Assembly (NCBI GenBank): GCA_017615835.1
Contig: JAFZZI010000002.1
Location: 41,319 to 105,318, forward strand
Origin: Bacteroidaceae bacterium
GTDB lineage: Bacteria; Bacteroidota; Bacteroidia; Bacteroidales; Bacteroidaceae
Length of the DNA stretch: 64,000 bases
Direction of reading: 5' to 3'
Position numbers and translations under genes: made by a program
The notes under the pieces: model-generated
Database searches by the model: none
Seen by the model: only the letters and a program-made list of their open reading frames with translations
Told to the model about the DNA's origin: nothing
Shown: one piece after another, positions 51,774 to 58,941 of the stretch
Numbering within the stretch: position 1 is the first letter of the stretch
Layout: each line of letters begins with the position of its first letter

Positions 51774-52304
51774 TTAAAACGGATTTCTTGGTCGGCCCCA
51801 CGGATTCAGCGGAGGAATAATGATAGTATCGGGTGACATGATGTTGGCGATATCTGACTCCAGTCCTTGCAATTCGGCAGCATACACAGCACTCTGTTTA
51901 CTGCCCATGCCGGCAGCATACCAGTCATACAGGGCACCCCACACCAGATATCGGTGTATGTATGTAGTCACAGTCTTAAGCAACTCATCCTTGAGCATTA
52001 TCGGTACTATCAAATGATATTCAATATACGGATTCTGCTGGAGCTCATCATCGGCTATTATAAGCAGCTCCTCGGATTCTATCCAACGTCTTAATATTTC
52101 ACGCAGCTTTGCCTCCCTATACTCCACGTTACGTGCCAGCAGGTGACCGTCAGGACGCTCCGTAGAATCAGAGCTCATGGCATCTTTCAGCTGCTGACTC
52201 TCTATGCCTGCAGCTTCGGCATATTTGTATGTCAGAGAGTCAATATCATCATATATACCTTTGCGTCTTATCTTGATGATACGCCTTTTCTCATCGTTAT
52301 TCAT
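51774..52304 (-). CDS. Probable head-tail connector-type protein
   Basis: 176 residues, helix-rich: IDSLTYKYAEAAGIESQQLK, VEYREAKLREILRRWIESEE, LLKTVTTYIHRYLVWGALYD. The C-terminus is proline-rich (TIIIPPLNPWGRPRNPF). Four-helix small proteins in this position are commonly head-completion or neck proteins. Overlaps the next upstream gene by 8 bases, so translation is coupled. Family not recognised; the role is inferred from location and composition. Confidence 0.68.
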   Translation of the reverse strand: MNNDEKRRIIKIRRKGIYDDIDSLTYKYAEAAGIESQQLKDAMSSDSTERPDGHLLARNVEYREAKLREILRRWIESEELLIIADDELQQNPYIEYHLIVPIMLKDELLKTVTTYIHRYLVWGALYDWYAAGMGSKQSAVYAAELQGLESDIANIMSPDTIIIPPLNPWGRPRNPF

Positions 52305-52752
52305 ATCTCGGTGGTGTTTTGATGTACAACAGCTGCTCTATCTCCCTGGCCGCATCCGCTGTCTGCAGGCTATGTGAGTTGCTCAGTTCACCGGCATTGA
52401 CAGACTTATAGTAACGTGCCAGCACATAATGGACCATGTAATCATGACACGCATCCGTCAGTGGCTGTGCCTTGCCCACCATACGCCGCTCGCTCAGGTT
52501 CAGGTTCCACGCCAGCTCATCGGTCATGCCCAGCATATTGTCTGCCGCAGCCCTGTCATTATCAGCCAGGAAACGGCTTAACATACGCGTCAAGGCAGAG
52601 CTGACCGTTATCATTTCTCTCTTTAGCTGGTCGTTTTTCTCACTACCTGCTTCAACACGATACTTCACCTCCGGATCCATGCCGTTGGTGTCAAGGCTGC
52701 TCTTTTCACGTATATCCCTGAGCAGTTCATCTACTATAAGTGTAATCTTCAT
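52297..52752 (-). CDS. Small probable structural protein
   Basis: 151 residues. N-terminal strand-helix (KITLIVDELLRDIREKSSLD) followed by helices with ALTRMLSRFLADNDRAAADN, ERRMVGKAQPLTDACHDYMV and HYVLARYYKSVNAGELSNSH. It overlaps both neighbours: 8 bases with the gene at 51774 and 4 bases (ATGA) with the one at 52749. It probably belongs to a connector or neck complex with them; the function is not assigned. Confidence 0.65.
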   Translation of the reverse strand: MKITLIVDELLRDIREKSSLDTNGMDPEVKYRVEAGSEKNDQLKREMITVSSALTRMLSRFLADNDRAAADNMLGMTDELAWNLNLSERRMVGKAQPLTDACHDYMVHYVLARYYKSVNAGELSNSHSLQTADAAREIEQLLYIKTPPRYE

Positions 52753-53459
52753 AGCGATATTCTCTGGCTTACAGGCTTGCGTATCTTAAGATGGTGTATA
52801 GTCTCCTCCAGCACCATGTTAGCATGGCTCACAAACTCCTCGGCACGCTGGTAGTGTTTCTCTATCAGCCATAATGCCGTAATATATTGAGTAAGGAAAC
52901 GCACCACATCAGCGTTCGCCAATTTCAGGAGTGACATGTTAAAGTCCGGAAGATTATATATCAGCTGTTCCGGATGGTATAAAAAACGTAACGGTTCACT
53001 ATCAGCAGAGAACGTTCCTGTGGCTATAAGCATATCATCTCTGTGAAAGCTTATCTCATATTCTTCCTGCTCGCTGTTATATGCAACTCCTTTGGTGCCA
53101 CTAAAAGGAATGCCGTTTGCATCCGCATATATCTGTGAGGCTATTGGAGGATTTGCTTTGAAATAGTAATATTTCTGCTCAGCATCAGGTTCAGTGGAAA
53201 CCATCAACACGGCGTAAAATTCTTCTGTAGGTGACTCGGGCAATTGTTCAAGCAGAATATCCCTGCTGCGTTCTACCAGCTTGGAGAGAGCATCTTTATA
53301 CATACGTTGCAAAGCGCCCCCATCACGGCTATATATTATGATAGAGTCATAAAGAGAAAACCCCTCGCCGTTATAAGCCGATGCAGCCACCCTGGAAACC
53401 TCCTCCTTAACGCTCTCCAACACCTTATCCCTTTTTATTTCAATGACAACAGTTGACAT
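52749..53459 (-). CDS. First gene of the leftward morphogenesis block, function unknown
   Basis: 236 residues. The start MSTVVIEIKRDKVLESVKEE is helical. The middle is beta-rich, with YAVLMVSTEPDAEQKYYYFK and ISFHRDDMLIATGTFSADSE, and the last third is helical (FLTQYITALWLIEKHYQRAE). No signal peptide or membrane segment. It is preceded by the phage promoter module and overlaps the next gene (ATGA). It is conserved in position relative to the connector genes, so a head or neck role is likely but unproven. Confidence 0.65.
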   Translation of the reverse strand: MSTVVIEIKRDKVLESVKEEVSRVAASAYNGEGFSLYDSIIIYSRDGGALQRMYKDALSKLVERSRDILLEQLPESPTEEFYAVLMVSTEPDAEQKYYYFKANPPIASQIYADANGIPFSGTKGVAYNSEQEEYEISFHRDDMLIATGTFSADSEPLRFLYHPEQLIYNLPDFNMSLLKLANADVVRFLTQYITALWLIEKHYQRAEEFVSHANMVLEETIHHLKIRKPVSQRISL

Positions 53460-53476
53460 ATTATCTTCGTTCTACG

Positions 53477-53519
53477 CAAATAAACAAGTCCACGCCCACA
53501 CCAGATGTCTATCTTAGCC
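53477..53519 (-). promoter_or_regulatory. Phage promoter module at the head of the leftward late block
   Basis: On the minus strand GGCTAAGATAGAC (53519-53507), 22 bases, then TTTATTTG (53484-53477), one mismatch from TAnnTTTG, and the start codon 18 bases later. This is the fourth copy of the module. A GGTAGTT and AACTACC inverted repeat lies just upstream, at about 53541-53564. Confidence 0.7.
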
Positions 53520-53632
53520 TAATTACTACAGATAACTACAGGTAGTTTTGCCTCACCAACTACCCGCTACTTCTCCCTATCTTTTGTTCTGCCCACCCAA
53601 ACGTTAAATCTTGTTAATTTTATGATTTCGTA

Positions 53633-53662
53633 TTGCGGAATCAAAAAGGGGTGTTATCTTTG
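53633..53662 (+). promoter_or_regulatory. Canonical Bacteroidetes promoter for the rightward group at 53684
   Basis: TTG at 53633-53635 and TATCTTTG at 53655-53662 (a perfect TAnnTTTG) are 19 bases apart, the spacing of the primary sigma factor of Bacteroidetes. The start codon ATG at 53684 lies 22 bases downstream. This excludes the longer frame starting at 53633. Divergent from the phage promoter module at 53477-53519. Confidence 0.8.
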
Positions 53663-53683
53663 CAGCAGAAACGCCAACCAACG

Positions 53684-54076
53684 ATGAAGGAAATAACCCA
53701 GATAGAGTTGATTAAGAGGGCTTACAATCTCGGCACGAAGGATTGTAAGGATGGCGGCTATACGTCATTCTACACACCGAGATTGCAGCTTGCCTATAAT
53801 CTGGGTTACTCCAATATTCCTGTTGATTTTGACAATGTGGTATCTGGGTACAGATATGGAGAGTGCCCTGAGCGCGCAAGCTGGAATTATGCAAGCAACA
53901 CTTGGGAGGATGGTGTATCTCTGGCAGCCTTGGATGGCGAAAAAGAGGTTGGCAGTTCCGTGTGGTTCGCCGACCGTGAAAAGGTGCAAGTCAGAGGATT
54001 GCTTATCGCAAGTAAGGGCAGCGATGGCGAGCCTCTGGTTGTACCATTAGACATGACCGAGCAATATGATTTTTAA
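53684..54076 (+). CDS. Small rightward gene, function unknown
   Basis: 130 residues from ATG 53684 (MKEITQIELIKRAYNLGTKD). The protein is mixed alpha/beta with YTSFYTPRLQLAYNLGYSNI, ERASWNYASNTWEDGVSLAA and a C-terminal LLIASKGSDGEPLVVPLDMT. No membrane segment or metal site is visible. It is driven by a host-type promoter, faces away from the late genes and is followed by two more small genes and a terminator. That makes it a candidate for a lysogenic, regulatory or anti-defence gene. Confidence 0.72.
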   Translation: MKEITQIELIKRAYNLGTKDCKDGGYTSFYTPRLQLAYNLGYSNIPVDFDNVVSGYRYGECPERASWNYASNTWEDGVSLAALDGEKEVGSSVWFADREKVQVRGLLIASKGSDGEPLVVPLDMTEQYDF

Positions 54077-54100
54077 ATAACCTTTTTATATTTTTCAGAA

Positions 54101-54469
54101 ATGAAAGCAACAATTAAGACTTACCAGACCAACGCAGATGTCTGGTTCAATGAAGAGAGTAAAACCATCAACTGGGATGGCTTACAGGTTGACTCCGCAG
54201 AGGAGTACAACGAGTGGATAGATAACGAACTCGCCTTCTGCAAGGAGGCTGAGAACTATCAGGAGATCCGTCAGTCGTTGGCAATTGCCACCGAATACAT
54301 CGAAGACAGCACCCACGTTGTAGAGGTTGAAGACGGGCAGGCAATAATCTATTCGCGCGGGACGCAATACAGGCTCCTGTTGTCAGACGAAGAGATGGAG
54401 GGCCTGGAGTATATGACTCCGGATGACCTCGAGCAGTTGATTCACAACAACGACTGCGAAATCCGATGA
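54101..54469 (+). CDS. Small acidic protein, function unknown
   Basis: 122 residues, strongly acidic, with SAEEYNEWIDNELAFCKEAE and a C-terminal LLLSDEEMEGLEYMTPDDLE. A WFNEESKTINWDGLQ segment opens the protein. The acidic character and small size are compatible with a DNA-mimic or anti-defence protein, but this is speculation. Starts 24 bases after the preceding gene and overlaps the RHH gene downstream (ATGA), so the three are one operon. Confidence 0.7.
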   Translation: MKATIKTYQTNADVWFNEESKTINWDGLQVDSAEEYNEWIDNELAFCKEAENYQEIRQSLAIATEYIEDSTHVVEVEDGQAIIYSRGTQYRLLLSDEEMEGLEYMTPDDLEQLIHNNDCEIR

Positions 54470-54630
54470 GAGGCGGTAAAAGGCCTGGCGCCGGGAGGAA
54501 GGCGCAAGGTGCCACAAGGGTGACACTCTCGATGAGGGTGTTACCCACAACGAAAGCCTTGCTTGTGGACAAGGCTAAGGAAGCCAGCCTGAGCGTCGGG
54601 CAATACGTTGACAAGATAATGAGTGAATAA
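54466..54630 (+). CDS. Small ribbon-helix-helix-like DNA-binding protein (54 residues)
   Basis: The sequence begins MRGGKRPGAGRKAQGATRVT and continues with LSMRVLPTTKALLVDKAKEA and SLSVGQYVDKIMSE. The basic GKRPGAGRK arm, a beta-strand of the type TRVTLSMRV and two helices ending in a VGQYVDKIM helix match the ribbon-helix-helix (CopG/Arc-like) pattern. It is translationally coupled to the gene upstream (ATGA) and immediately followed by a strong terminator. It may autoregulate its operon or control the divergent promoters. Confidence 0.78.
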   Translation: MRGGKRPGAGRKAQGATRVTLSMRVLPTTKALLVDKAKEASLSVGQYVDKIMSE

Positions 54631-54649
54631 CCTTGTCAAAATGCAACAG

Positions 54650-54679
54650 AAAAGGGCCGCCTGAGAAGGTGGCCCTTTT
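54650..54679. terminator. Strong bidirectional intrinsic terminator
   Basis: AAAAGGGCC and an adjoining GCC pair with GGT and GGCCCTTTT: a 12-pair stem (one G-T pair) with a six-base loop, and A and T runs at both ends. It separates the rightward group at 53684-54630 from the leftward early block. The next 168 bases, to 54847, contain no convincing gene. Confidence 0.9.
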
Positions 54680-54847
54680 AATGCAAAATCATCCTTTGTC
54701 ATATCGCGGTTATAGTCCGTAGTGCTTGTGTATAATCATAGCTTAATTCACATTCTCGGGCTCTTGTATTCCAAGTAATCTACTTGTATAGAACCCTATT
54801 AGGAAATATCCGATTACAATCCAATCTGCTCATATCACTTATTTGTA

Positions 54848-54994
54848 TCAACTGAGTTTTTCTATGCGTCTTCTCAGTTCAGCCATCTCTTCCCTGTTCA
54901 GCTCCGTCCAGGTGTTGAACGCGATGTATGTCGCCAATGACACAACCAAGGCGACTGCGGCCATAAGGCCGACAACTACCAGTAATGCTTTCAT
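54848..54994 (-). CDS. Tiny membrane protein (48 residues)
   Basis: One N-terminal membrane helix, MKALLVVVGLMAAVALVVSL (1-20, extended to about 27), then a polar amphipathic helix WTELNREEMAELRRRIEKLS. It is the last gene of the leftward early block. Single-span phage microproteins of this kind can modify a host membrane complex, act as antiholins or exclude superinfection; none of these is shown by sequence. Confidence 0.6.
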   Translation of the reverse strand: MKALLVVVGLMAAVALVVSLATYIAFNTWTELNREEMAELRRRIEKLS

Positions 54995-55045
54995 ATTGAA
55001 TTTTCATTTATAGTTAATACTTTTATATCACTTCTCCTTTATCTC

Positions 55046-55375
55046 TCACTTTTCATTCATCCAATCCTCTGCTTGCTTGCACCAATCATCCATCCACTTG
55101 GTCTTAATGTATTCTGGTGTTCCTTCTTTGTAGCAATCAGGGCAAAGGAAGGCACCTGATGGTTCTGCTTCGTGGCGAGTACAATGCCATCCGTGATTGA
55201 TAAGCCACCCGATTGTGAATACTGTCCCAGCCGGGCAATAAGGGTGTAAGACCTCTTTCCTCAATTTCTCAGAAAGCATATTGGGCATTTCAAGTTCTTT
55301 TCCGCACTTGAAACAATGGACTTTTCTCGTCTTGGAGTTAAAGCCGTATTTCTCTTTCAGTTCTTGTATTGTCAT
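55046..55375 (-). CDS. Putative zinc-ribbon protein
   Basis: 109 residues. It contains CFKCGKEL at about 21-28 and FLCPDCYKEG further on, two CxxC pairs that could bind one zinc atom, plus CTRHEAE between them. The N-terminus TIQELKEKYGFNSKTRKVHC looks like a short HTH-like helix pair. It is preceded by the conserved AACTGAT leader. A DNA- or protein-binding zinc-ribbon function is likely; the target is unknown. Confidence 0.7.
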   Translation of the reverse strand: MTIQELKEKYGFNSKTRKVHCFKCGKELEMPNMLSEKLRKEVLHPYCPAGTVFTIGWLINHGWHCTRHEAEPSGAFLCPDCYKEGTPEYIKTKWMDDWCKQAEDWMNEK

Positions 55376-55380
55376 ATCAG

Positions 55381-55785
55381 TTATTGTATCTGGTTATTTT
55401 GAAAATAACTCTGCATACATTTTCTTGTAGAGCAATAATCCATCATATCACTGCCAAGAGTAATAACAAATTTCTGCCCTACTTTTTTGTAATATCTATA
55501 ACCATCAGGCTCGTGGTATTCCATTTGCCACAAAAGACCACCACCCTCATTCTTGTAGAATGGTTCTGCCTTGTATGTTTCTGATTGCCCAAAATATTTC
55601 ATATACCTTTCAAAAGTTTCTTCATTCCATACAGCATTAACAGGAACAGCCACCTTCTCATATTCCGCTTGCGTACATTCCTTCCATATTGGTTCATTAT
55701 GCCCATATTTGATAGAAAGATATGCAATAAACAACTCATCATCAAGAGCATCAAATTGCTCTTTTATATTCTTTGGTAAAACCAT
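55381..55785 (-). CDS. Early phage protein, function unknown
   Basis: 134 residues, mixed fold, with FIAYLSIKYGHNEPIWKECT, ETFERYMKYFGQSETYKAEP and EYHEPDGYRYYKKVGQKFVI. No membrane segment or known motif. It is expressed leftward from the early block, separated from its neighbour by only five bases. Its Tyr/Lys-rich composition matches the small proteins around it, suggesting a common origin as host-takeover genes, but no family is recognised. Confidence 0.65.
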   Translation of the reverse strand: MVLPKNIKEQFDALDDELFIAYLSIKYGHNEPIWKECTQAEYEKVAVPVNAVWNEETFERYMKYFGQSETYKAEPFYKNEGGGLLWQMEYHEPDGYRYYKKVGQKFVITLGSDMMDYCSTRKCMQSYFQNNQIQ

Positions 55786-55811
55786 AGTTGTTAGTGTATT
55801 GCCAATTATAC

Positions 55812-56126
55812 TTACAGGTTATCTGGTTCAATATATTCTATGCCTCTTGCCTCCAACAATTCCTCAAAGGTGTAATCATAAGGCATATCTTTAGTCCAAT
55901 AGTCAAGAAAGCCTGTTCCTCTACAAGAGATATTGTAATGTTCATATAGGGTATTCTTGTTGAGTAACTTTGCCATACAAACATCAGTAACAATTATAGG
56001 CTCATAATCTGGCTTGTTTTTGTTATGCTCATTCCAGATGTAGGTATAAAAGCATATCACCTCTATACCCTTATCAAGCAACTCTATTAGATGCTTATAG
56101 TTTTTACTTGTCTTATATGCTACCAT
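55812..56126 (-). CDS. Early phage protein, function unknown
   Basis: 104 residues. It starts MVAYKTSKNYKHLIELLDKG and has a hydrophobic strand GIEVICFYTYIWNE and a C-terminal DYTFEELLEARGIEYIEPDN. A short leader repeat (one of two identical 29-bp copies) lies immediately upstream at 56124-56152. No domain recognised. Confidence 0.62.
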   Translation of the reverse strand: MVAYKTSKNYKHLIELLDKGIEVICFYTYIWNEHNKNKPDYEPIIVTDVCMAKLLNKNTLYEHYNISCRGTGFLDYWTKDMPYDYTFEELLEARGIEYIEPDNL

Positions 56127-56152
56127 ATCAGTTATTGTATCAGGAGATATAC
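56124..56152 (-). repeat. Leader repeat, copy 1 (29 bp, includes the ATG of the gene at 55812)
   Basis: Identical over 29 bases to 56844-56872. On the minus strand it ends in ATACAATAACTGATATG, where the last three bases are the start codon. The same core, with small changes, precedes the genes at 55046, 57478 and 8830. It appears to be a conserved translation-initiation leader rather than a protein-binding site. Confidence 0.85.
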
Positions 56153-56155
56153 TAA

Positions 56156-56449
56156 TTATTCATCCCAAGTATTCCAATCCACATCAGCCAAACTATCTTC
56201 TTGCAGTTCCTTTCTAAAGGTTTCAATCTCTGCCTCCGATAAGGAATGCTTTTCTTTAAGACAACGACAAGCCTTATTTAGCAATTCTTTTATGCGGTAG
56301 TTCGGAATGTATGCGACATAGTTACTACGCTTATCCTCCCCATCCAATTCTTTTATTTCAATGTGCGTTGGATCATAGGCAGAATAATAGGCACCTGTAT
56401 TATACTTTTCATCTTTGTGCAATAGCACTTGTTCTGGCATCTGGCTCAT
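56156..56449 (-). CDS. Early phage protein, function unknown
   Basis: 97 residues. It begins MSQMPEQVLLHKDEKYNTGA and has a helical C-terminus (KEKHSLSEAEIETFRKELQE) that ends in an acidic, Trp-containing tail (DSLADVDWNTWDE). A basic patch, CRCLKEK, precedes the helix. No motif recognised. Its co-directional neighbours are all small early genes. Confidence 0.62.
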   Translation of the reverse strand: MSQMPEQVLLHKDEKYNTGAYYSAYDPTHIEIKELDGEDKRSNYVAYIPNYRIKELLNKACRCLKEKHSLSEAEIETFRKELQEDSLADVDWNTWDE

Positions 56450-56462
56450 ATCTGTACTTGTA

Positions 56463-56636
56463 TTACTTTTGGTTTATGAGTTCCTTGACATCATTTAATG
56501 CTTGCTCATAGAAATGTTCAGCAACCTTCAAGATGTCAATATATGTAGTAACAAAGTTGCCACTATTGATTTCTGATGTTGCCTTACCACTCTTGATAAA
56601 AGCTTCAAGTTCTGCTTTAATGTCTGCTCTGCTCAT
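56463..56636 (-). CDS. Very small early protein (57 residues)
   Basis: It begins MSRADIKAELEAFIKSGKAT and ends EHFYEQALNDVKELINQK. It is predicted to be all helical, with a central SEINSGNFVTTYIDILKVA. It lies between two early genes with short gaps on both sides. No family recognised, but continuous coding with good helical periodicity makes a real gene likely. Confidence 0.58.
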   Translation of the reverse strand: MSRADIKAELEAFIKSGKATSEINSGNFVTTYIDILKVAEHFYEQALNDVKELINQK

Positions 56637-56648
56637 ATATCAAAATTT

Positions 56649-56846
56649 TTATGTATCGCTGAATATACTATAAACCTTTATATCTGCACCAATGCAAACA
56701 CAATCTTGATGGAAACCACCAACTCCCAAATTGCGGACATAAGGTGCGCCAATGGGAATATATGAGGCATTACCACCTAACTCCATCATTACCTCTGCAT
56801 CTTCTGATAATACTTGCAAGAGTTCTATAAATTCCTTTGTTTTCAT
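56649..56846 (-). CDS. Very small early protein (65 residues)
   Basis: It starts MKTKEFIELLQVLSEDAEVM and continues MELGGNASYIPIGAPYVRNL and GVGGFHQDCVCIGADIKVYS. It has the shape of a small alpha/beta unit ending in hydrophobic strands with a CVC pair. The conserved leader repeat (copy 2) precedes it. Unknown function. Confidence 0.6.
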   Translation of the reverse strand: MKTKEFIELLQVLSEDAEVMMELGGNASYIPIGAPYVRNLGVGGFHQDCVCIGADIKVYSIFSDT

Positions 56847-56872
56847 ATCAGTTATTGTATCAGGAGATATAC
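56844..56872 (-). repeat. Leader repeat, copy 2 (29 bp)
   Basis: Same 29 bases as 56124-56152, including the ATG of the gene at 56649. Two perfect copies about 0.7 kb apart inside one operon could recombine, or reflect gene duplication followed by divergence of the coding parts. Confidence 0.85.
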
Positions 56873-56873
56873 A

Positions 56874-57437
56874 CTAATTTTTCACATCATCGGGCAGCAA
56901 ACTCAACTCCGCAAGTGATATGTATTGCACTTCATCACTCAACTTGCCCTCTGATATGCAGTAATGCCAATCACCATATTCATCCATCCATCTTGTAAGA
57001 CAAGGAGGATATTGTTCTTTTTTATTGACACTTTTCCATATCGGTCTTTTGGTTGCCTCCTTTGGTTTTTCTGATGTGAAGATGTTATCTGGGATAATAA
57101 GTTCATCACCTCGGTCATCTAATGTCCACTTGCTATTAGTGCTTGTTATGCCTTTGTAATAACCACATAACAACATTTCTTCGCAAAGAATGACATACAC
57201 ATATTCTACATCCCAACCTATCTCACTTTTTGCTATCCTATAATCGGAATCATACTCATTGATAAACTTCTGCACAATTTCTGGAGTCCAAGCCAAAGGA
57301 CATTCACTCAATATGCTTGATAACTCGCTACCCACACCGCTTGGATAGCCATCACAATGATGATAAAGACCAAGAAAATTCCCATCTTCTGTATCACCCC
57401 TATTCTTACAGATTGCTATATAACTTCGTGTACTCAT
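56874..57437 (-). CDS. STRS/HxDGY-type early phage protein
   Basis: 187 residues. It opens MSTRSYIAICKNRGDTEDGN and has LYHHCDGYPSGVGSELSSIL. This N-terminal pattern (TRS..I, then Y-H-x-D-G-Y-P) recurs in a family of small phage proteins of unknown function. The rest is beta-rich with YVYVILCEEMLLCGYY. The C-terminal half has WMDEYGDWHYCISEGKLSDE. I know no tested activity for the family. It is the largest of the early small genes. Confidence 0.72.
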   Translation of the reverse strand: MSTRSYIAICKNRGDTEDGNFLGLYHHCDGYPSGVGSELSSILSECPLAWTPEIVQKFINEYDSDYRIAKSEIGWDVEYVYVILCEEMLLCGYYKGITSTNSKWTLDDRGDELIIPDNIFTSEKPKEATKRPIWKSVNKKEQYPPCLTRWMDEYGDWHYCISEGKLSDEVQYISLAELSLLPDDVKN

Positions 57438-57477
57438 ATCATAACATATTTAGTTGTTATTGTATTGCCAATTACAA

Positions 57478-57882
57478 TTATTTGTTTTCTTCCATCCTCT
57501 CAAAGTAGAACTTACCATCCCAAGGCATGTATTCTATCATGCCGTATTGTATGGCCAGTTTGGTCTGAAACGTGGACCGGCATGTATGTTCAAGTTCAGT
57601 AAGGATGCGTCTGCGGAATCCTTCTATGTCGTTCATCGACTTATAGAAGTTACAAGAACTGCAAGAAGGCATGAGGTTGCCGATTTCGTTGAAGGAACCG
57701 TCAAGAATCATCTGACGAACCTTCTCGGCATCCTTCTTCTTTCCGTAGTAGGATTTCATTACCGGTATGATGTGGTCCACTTGCATTTCCTCTATCTTCA
57801 GTTCACGACCGCAGTAGGCACAATGACCATTGTACTTGTCATAAACTTGTTGCCTTAATTTTTTTGATATTGGTTTCCTCAT
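57478..57882 (-). CDS. HNH endonuclease
   Basis: 134 residues. A short N-terminal basic helix (MRKPISKKLRQQVYDKYN) leads to C21-AYC24, then VDHIIP (D36, H37), and a second pair in MPSCSSCNFYKS. This is the full HNH core with a zinc-binding CxxC pair and the DH metal ligand. Free-standing HNH proteins in phages act in packaging, DNA repair or homing. Here it lies in the early block, not beside the terminase, so homing or recombination is as likely as packaging. The leader repeats the conserved AACTGATATG pattern. Confidence 0.85.
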   Translation of the reverse strand: MRKPISKKLRQQVYDKYNGHCAYCGRELKIEEMQVDHIIPVMKSYYGKKKDAEKVRQMILDGSFNEIGNLMPSCSSCNFYKSMNDIEGFRRRILTELEHTCRSTFQTKLAIQYGMIEYMPWDGKFYFERMEENK

Positions 57883-57913
57883 ATCAGTTAGTGTATTATT
57901 GGAAATGTACTTA

Positions 57914-58066
57914 CTATTCTTTTTGTAATTCCTCTATTGCCACATCAAGGGCAGCACATAGGTCTTTCCGTAAAACAGGATGCGGGGATTTCTCGCTATC
58001 GGAAATTTCAAACCCCCAATACTCTCTCTGTTGTTTTAGTATTTTTATAGCATCTTTTTTATCCAT
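57914..58066 (-). CDS. Very small early protein (50 residues)
   Basis: It begins MDKKDAIKILKQQREYWGFE, is entirely helical and ends ALDVAIEELQKE, with a polar middle (ISDSEKSPHPVLRKD). The stop of the RuvC-like gene upstream is one base before its start. No family recognised. Confidence 0.6.
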   Translation of the reverse strand: MDKKDAIKILKQQREYWGFEISDSEKSPHPVLRKDLCAALDVAIEELQKE

Positions 58067-58067
58067 A

Positions 58068-58700
58068 TCACTTTCTTTTTTTTAGTCCAGCTAATAACAG
58101 AAACTCTCCCTCTTTTTCAGTCTTTTTCTTGAACTCATCCAGAGCGTTTTTCTTTATCTGTTCCTTATCAAACTTTTTGTTGTAAAAGTCAGCCGGTATC
58201 CGTATCGGCAGATTAGCATAGTTCCAAGCCAGTAAACACGCATCCCGACACTCCTGGTTTATGCGTTTCGGCAAACCAGGAACAAACTGCATCAGCTCCT
58301 CCTGTGTTATCTTTCCATCACGCCCCATCCAGCTCTTTTTGAGTGGATGTTGCAGCGCCACGGTAAAACCAAGGTGTTCACACCATTCTTTGATATGTCT
58401 CTGAGTCGCGTTACACAAGCCAACATTACGACCGGTAGCCGCAGCTTCACGTACACCCATCTTGGATGATAAATGCCAGTTAGTAGAGCTATCACTGTCT
58501 TCTATGACAATAGTTACGGCATCCTTTGTAAAGGGCAAGCCAAGCTCCCTTTTAACATGCATACTGTTTATATACATCATGAGCTCAGGAAAAGCCATGC
58601 TCTTGACCGTTTCAAAACAGCGCCTTTCTACGTCAAGAAAAGCCACTCCGCTTTTTTCAACATCCGGATCAATACCAATTATGTATTTTGGTTTACTCAT
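58068..58700 (-). CDS. RuvC-like Holliday junction resolvase
   Basis: 210 residues from ATG 58700 (MSKPKYIIGIDPD); the TTG three codons upstream is less likely. The RNase H-like fold shows IIGIDPDVEKSGVAF (first aspartate D11), AVTIVIEDSDSS (E67) and, near the C-terminus, NQECRDACLLAWNYAN with the aspartate that usually completes the metal site. The spacing matches phage RuvC-type nucleases that resolve branched DNA before packaging. The acidic residues are all present. It is the best candidate for the phage Holliday junction resolvase; pox-type or Rap-type resolvases are ruled out by the motifs. Confidence 0.85.
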   Translation of the reverse strand: MSKPKYIIGIDPDVEKSGVAFLDVERRCFETVKSMAFPELMMYINSMHVKRELGLPFTKDAVTIVIEDSDSSTNWHLSSKMGVREAAATGRNVGLCNATQRHIKEWCEHLGFTVALQHPLKKSWMGRDGKITQEELMQFVPGLPKRINQECRDACLLAWNYANLPIRIPADFYNKKFDKEQIKKNALDEFKKKTEKEGEFLLLAGLKKRK

Positions 58701-58701
58701 A

Positions 58702-58893
58702 TCAATCAATGGTTTTTTCTTTTATTAGGGATATCAACATCATATCATACATGACTATTTTTCTGTTTATCACTTTTTGGCGCAACATACACTTATTCCA
58801 TTCCCTCTTCCATTCCCTCCTAAGAGCAAGTGTAATTGTGCGTTTTGGCCGAATTACGCCTTTGTTACACTTCTTGCGAGGTTTCCTTTTCAT
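58702..58893 (-). CDS. Possible very small basic protein (63 residues)
   Basis: The frame begins MKRKPRKKCNKGVIRPKRTI and continues TLALRREWKREWNKCMLRQK, very rich in Arg and Lys. It ends one base before the RuvC-like start codon. Such basic peptides are common before nucleases in phage early operons. The frame lacks a recognisable fold and could be noise, so confidence is moderate. Confidence 0.42.
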   Translation of the reverse strand: MKRKPRKKCNKGVIRPKRTITLALRREWKREWNKCMLRQKVINRKIVMYDMMLISLIKEKTID

Positions 58894-58941
58894 TTTTATT
58901 GTTTCCTTTTTCTTTAAACAATAATTTCTTGGCCATATCTT

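Noticed and set aside
53633-54076. Start of the rightward gene at 53633
   Set aside because: The canonical promoter overlaps this start; the ATG at 53684 lies correctly downstream.
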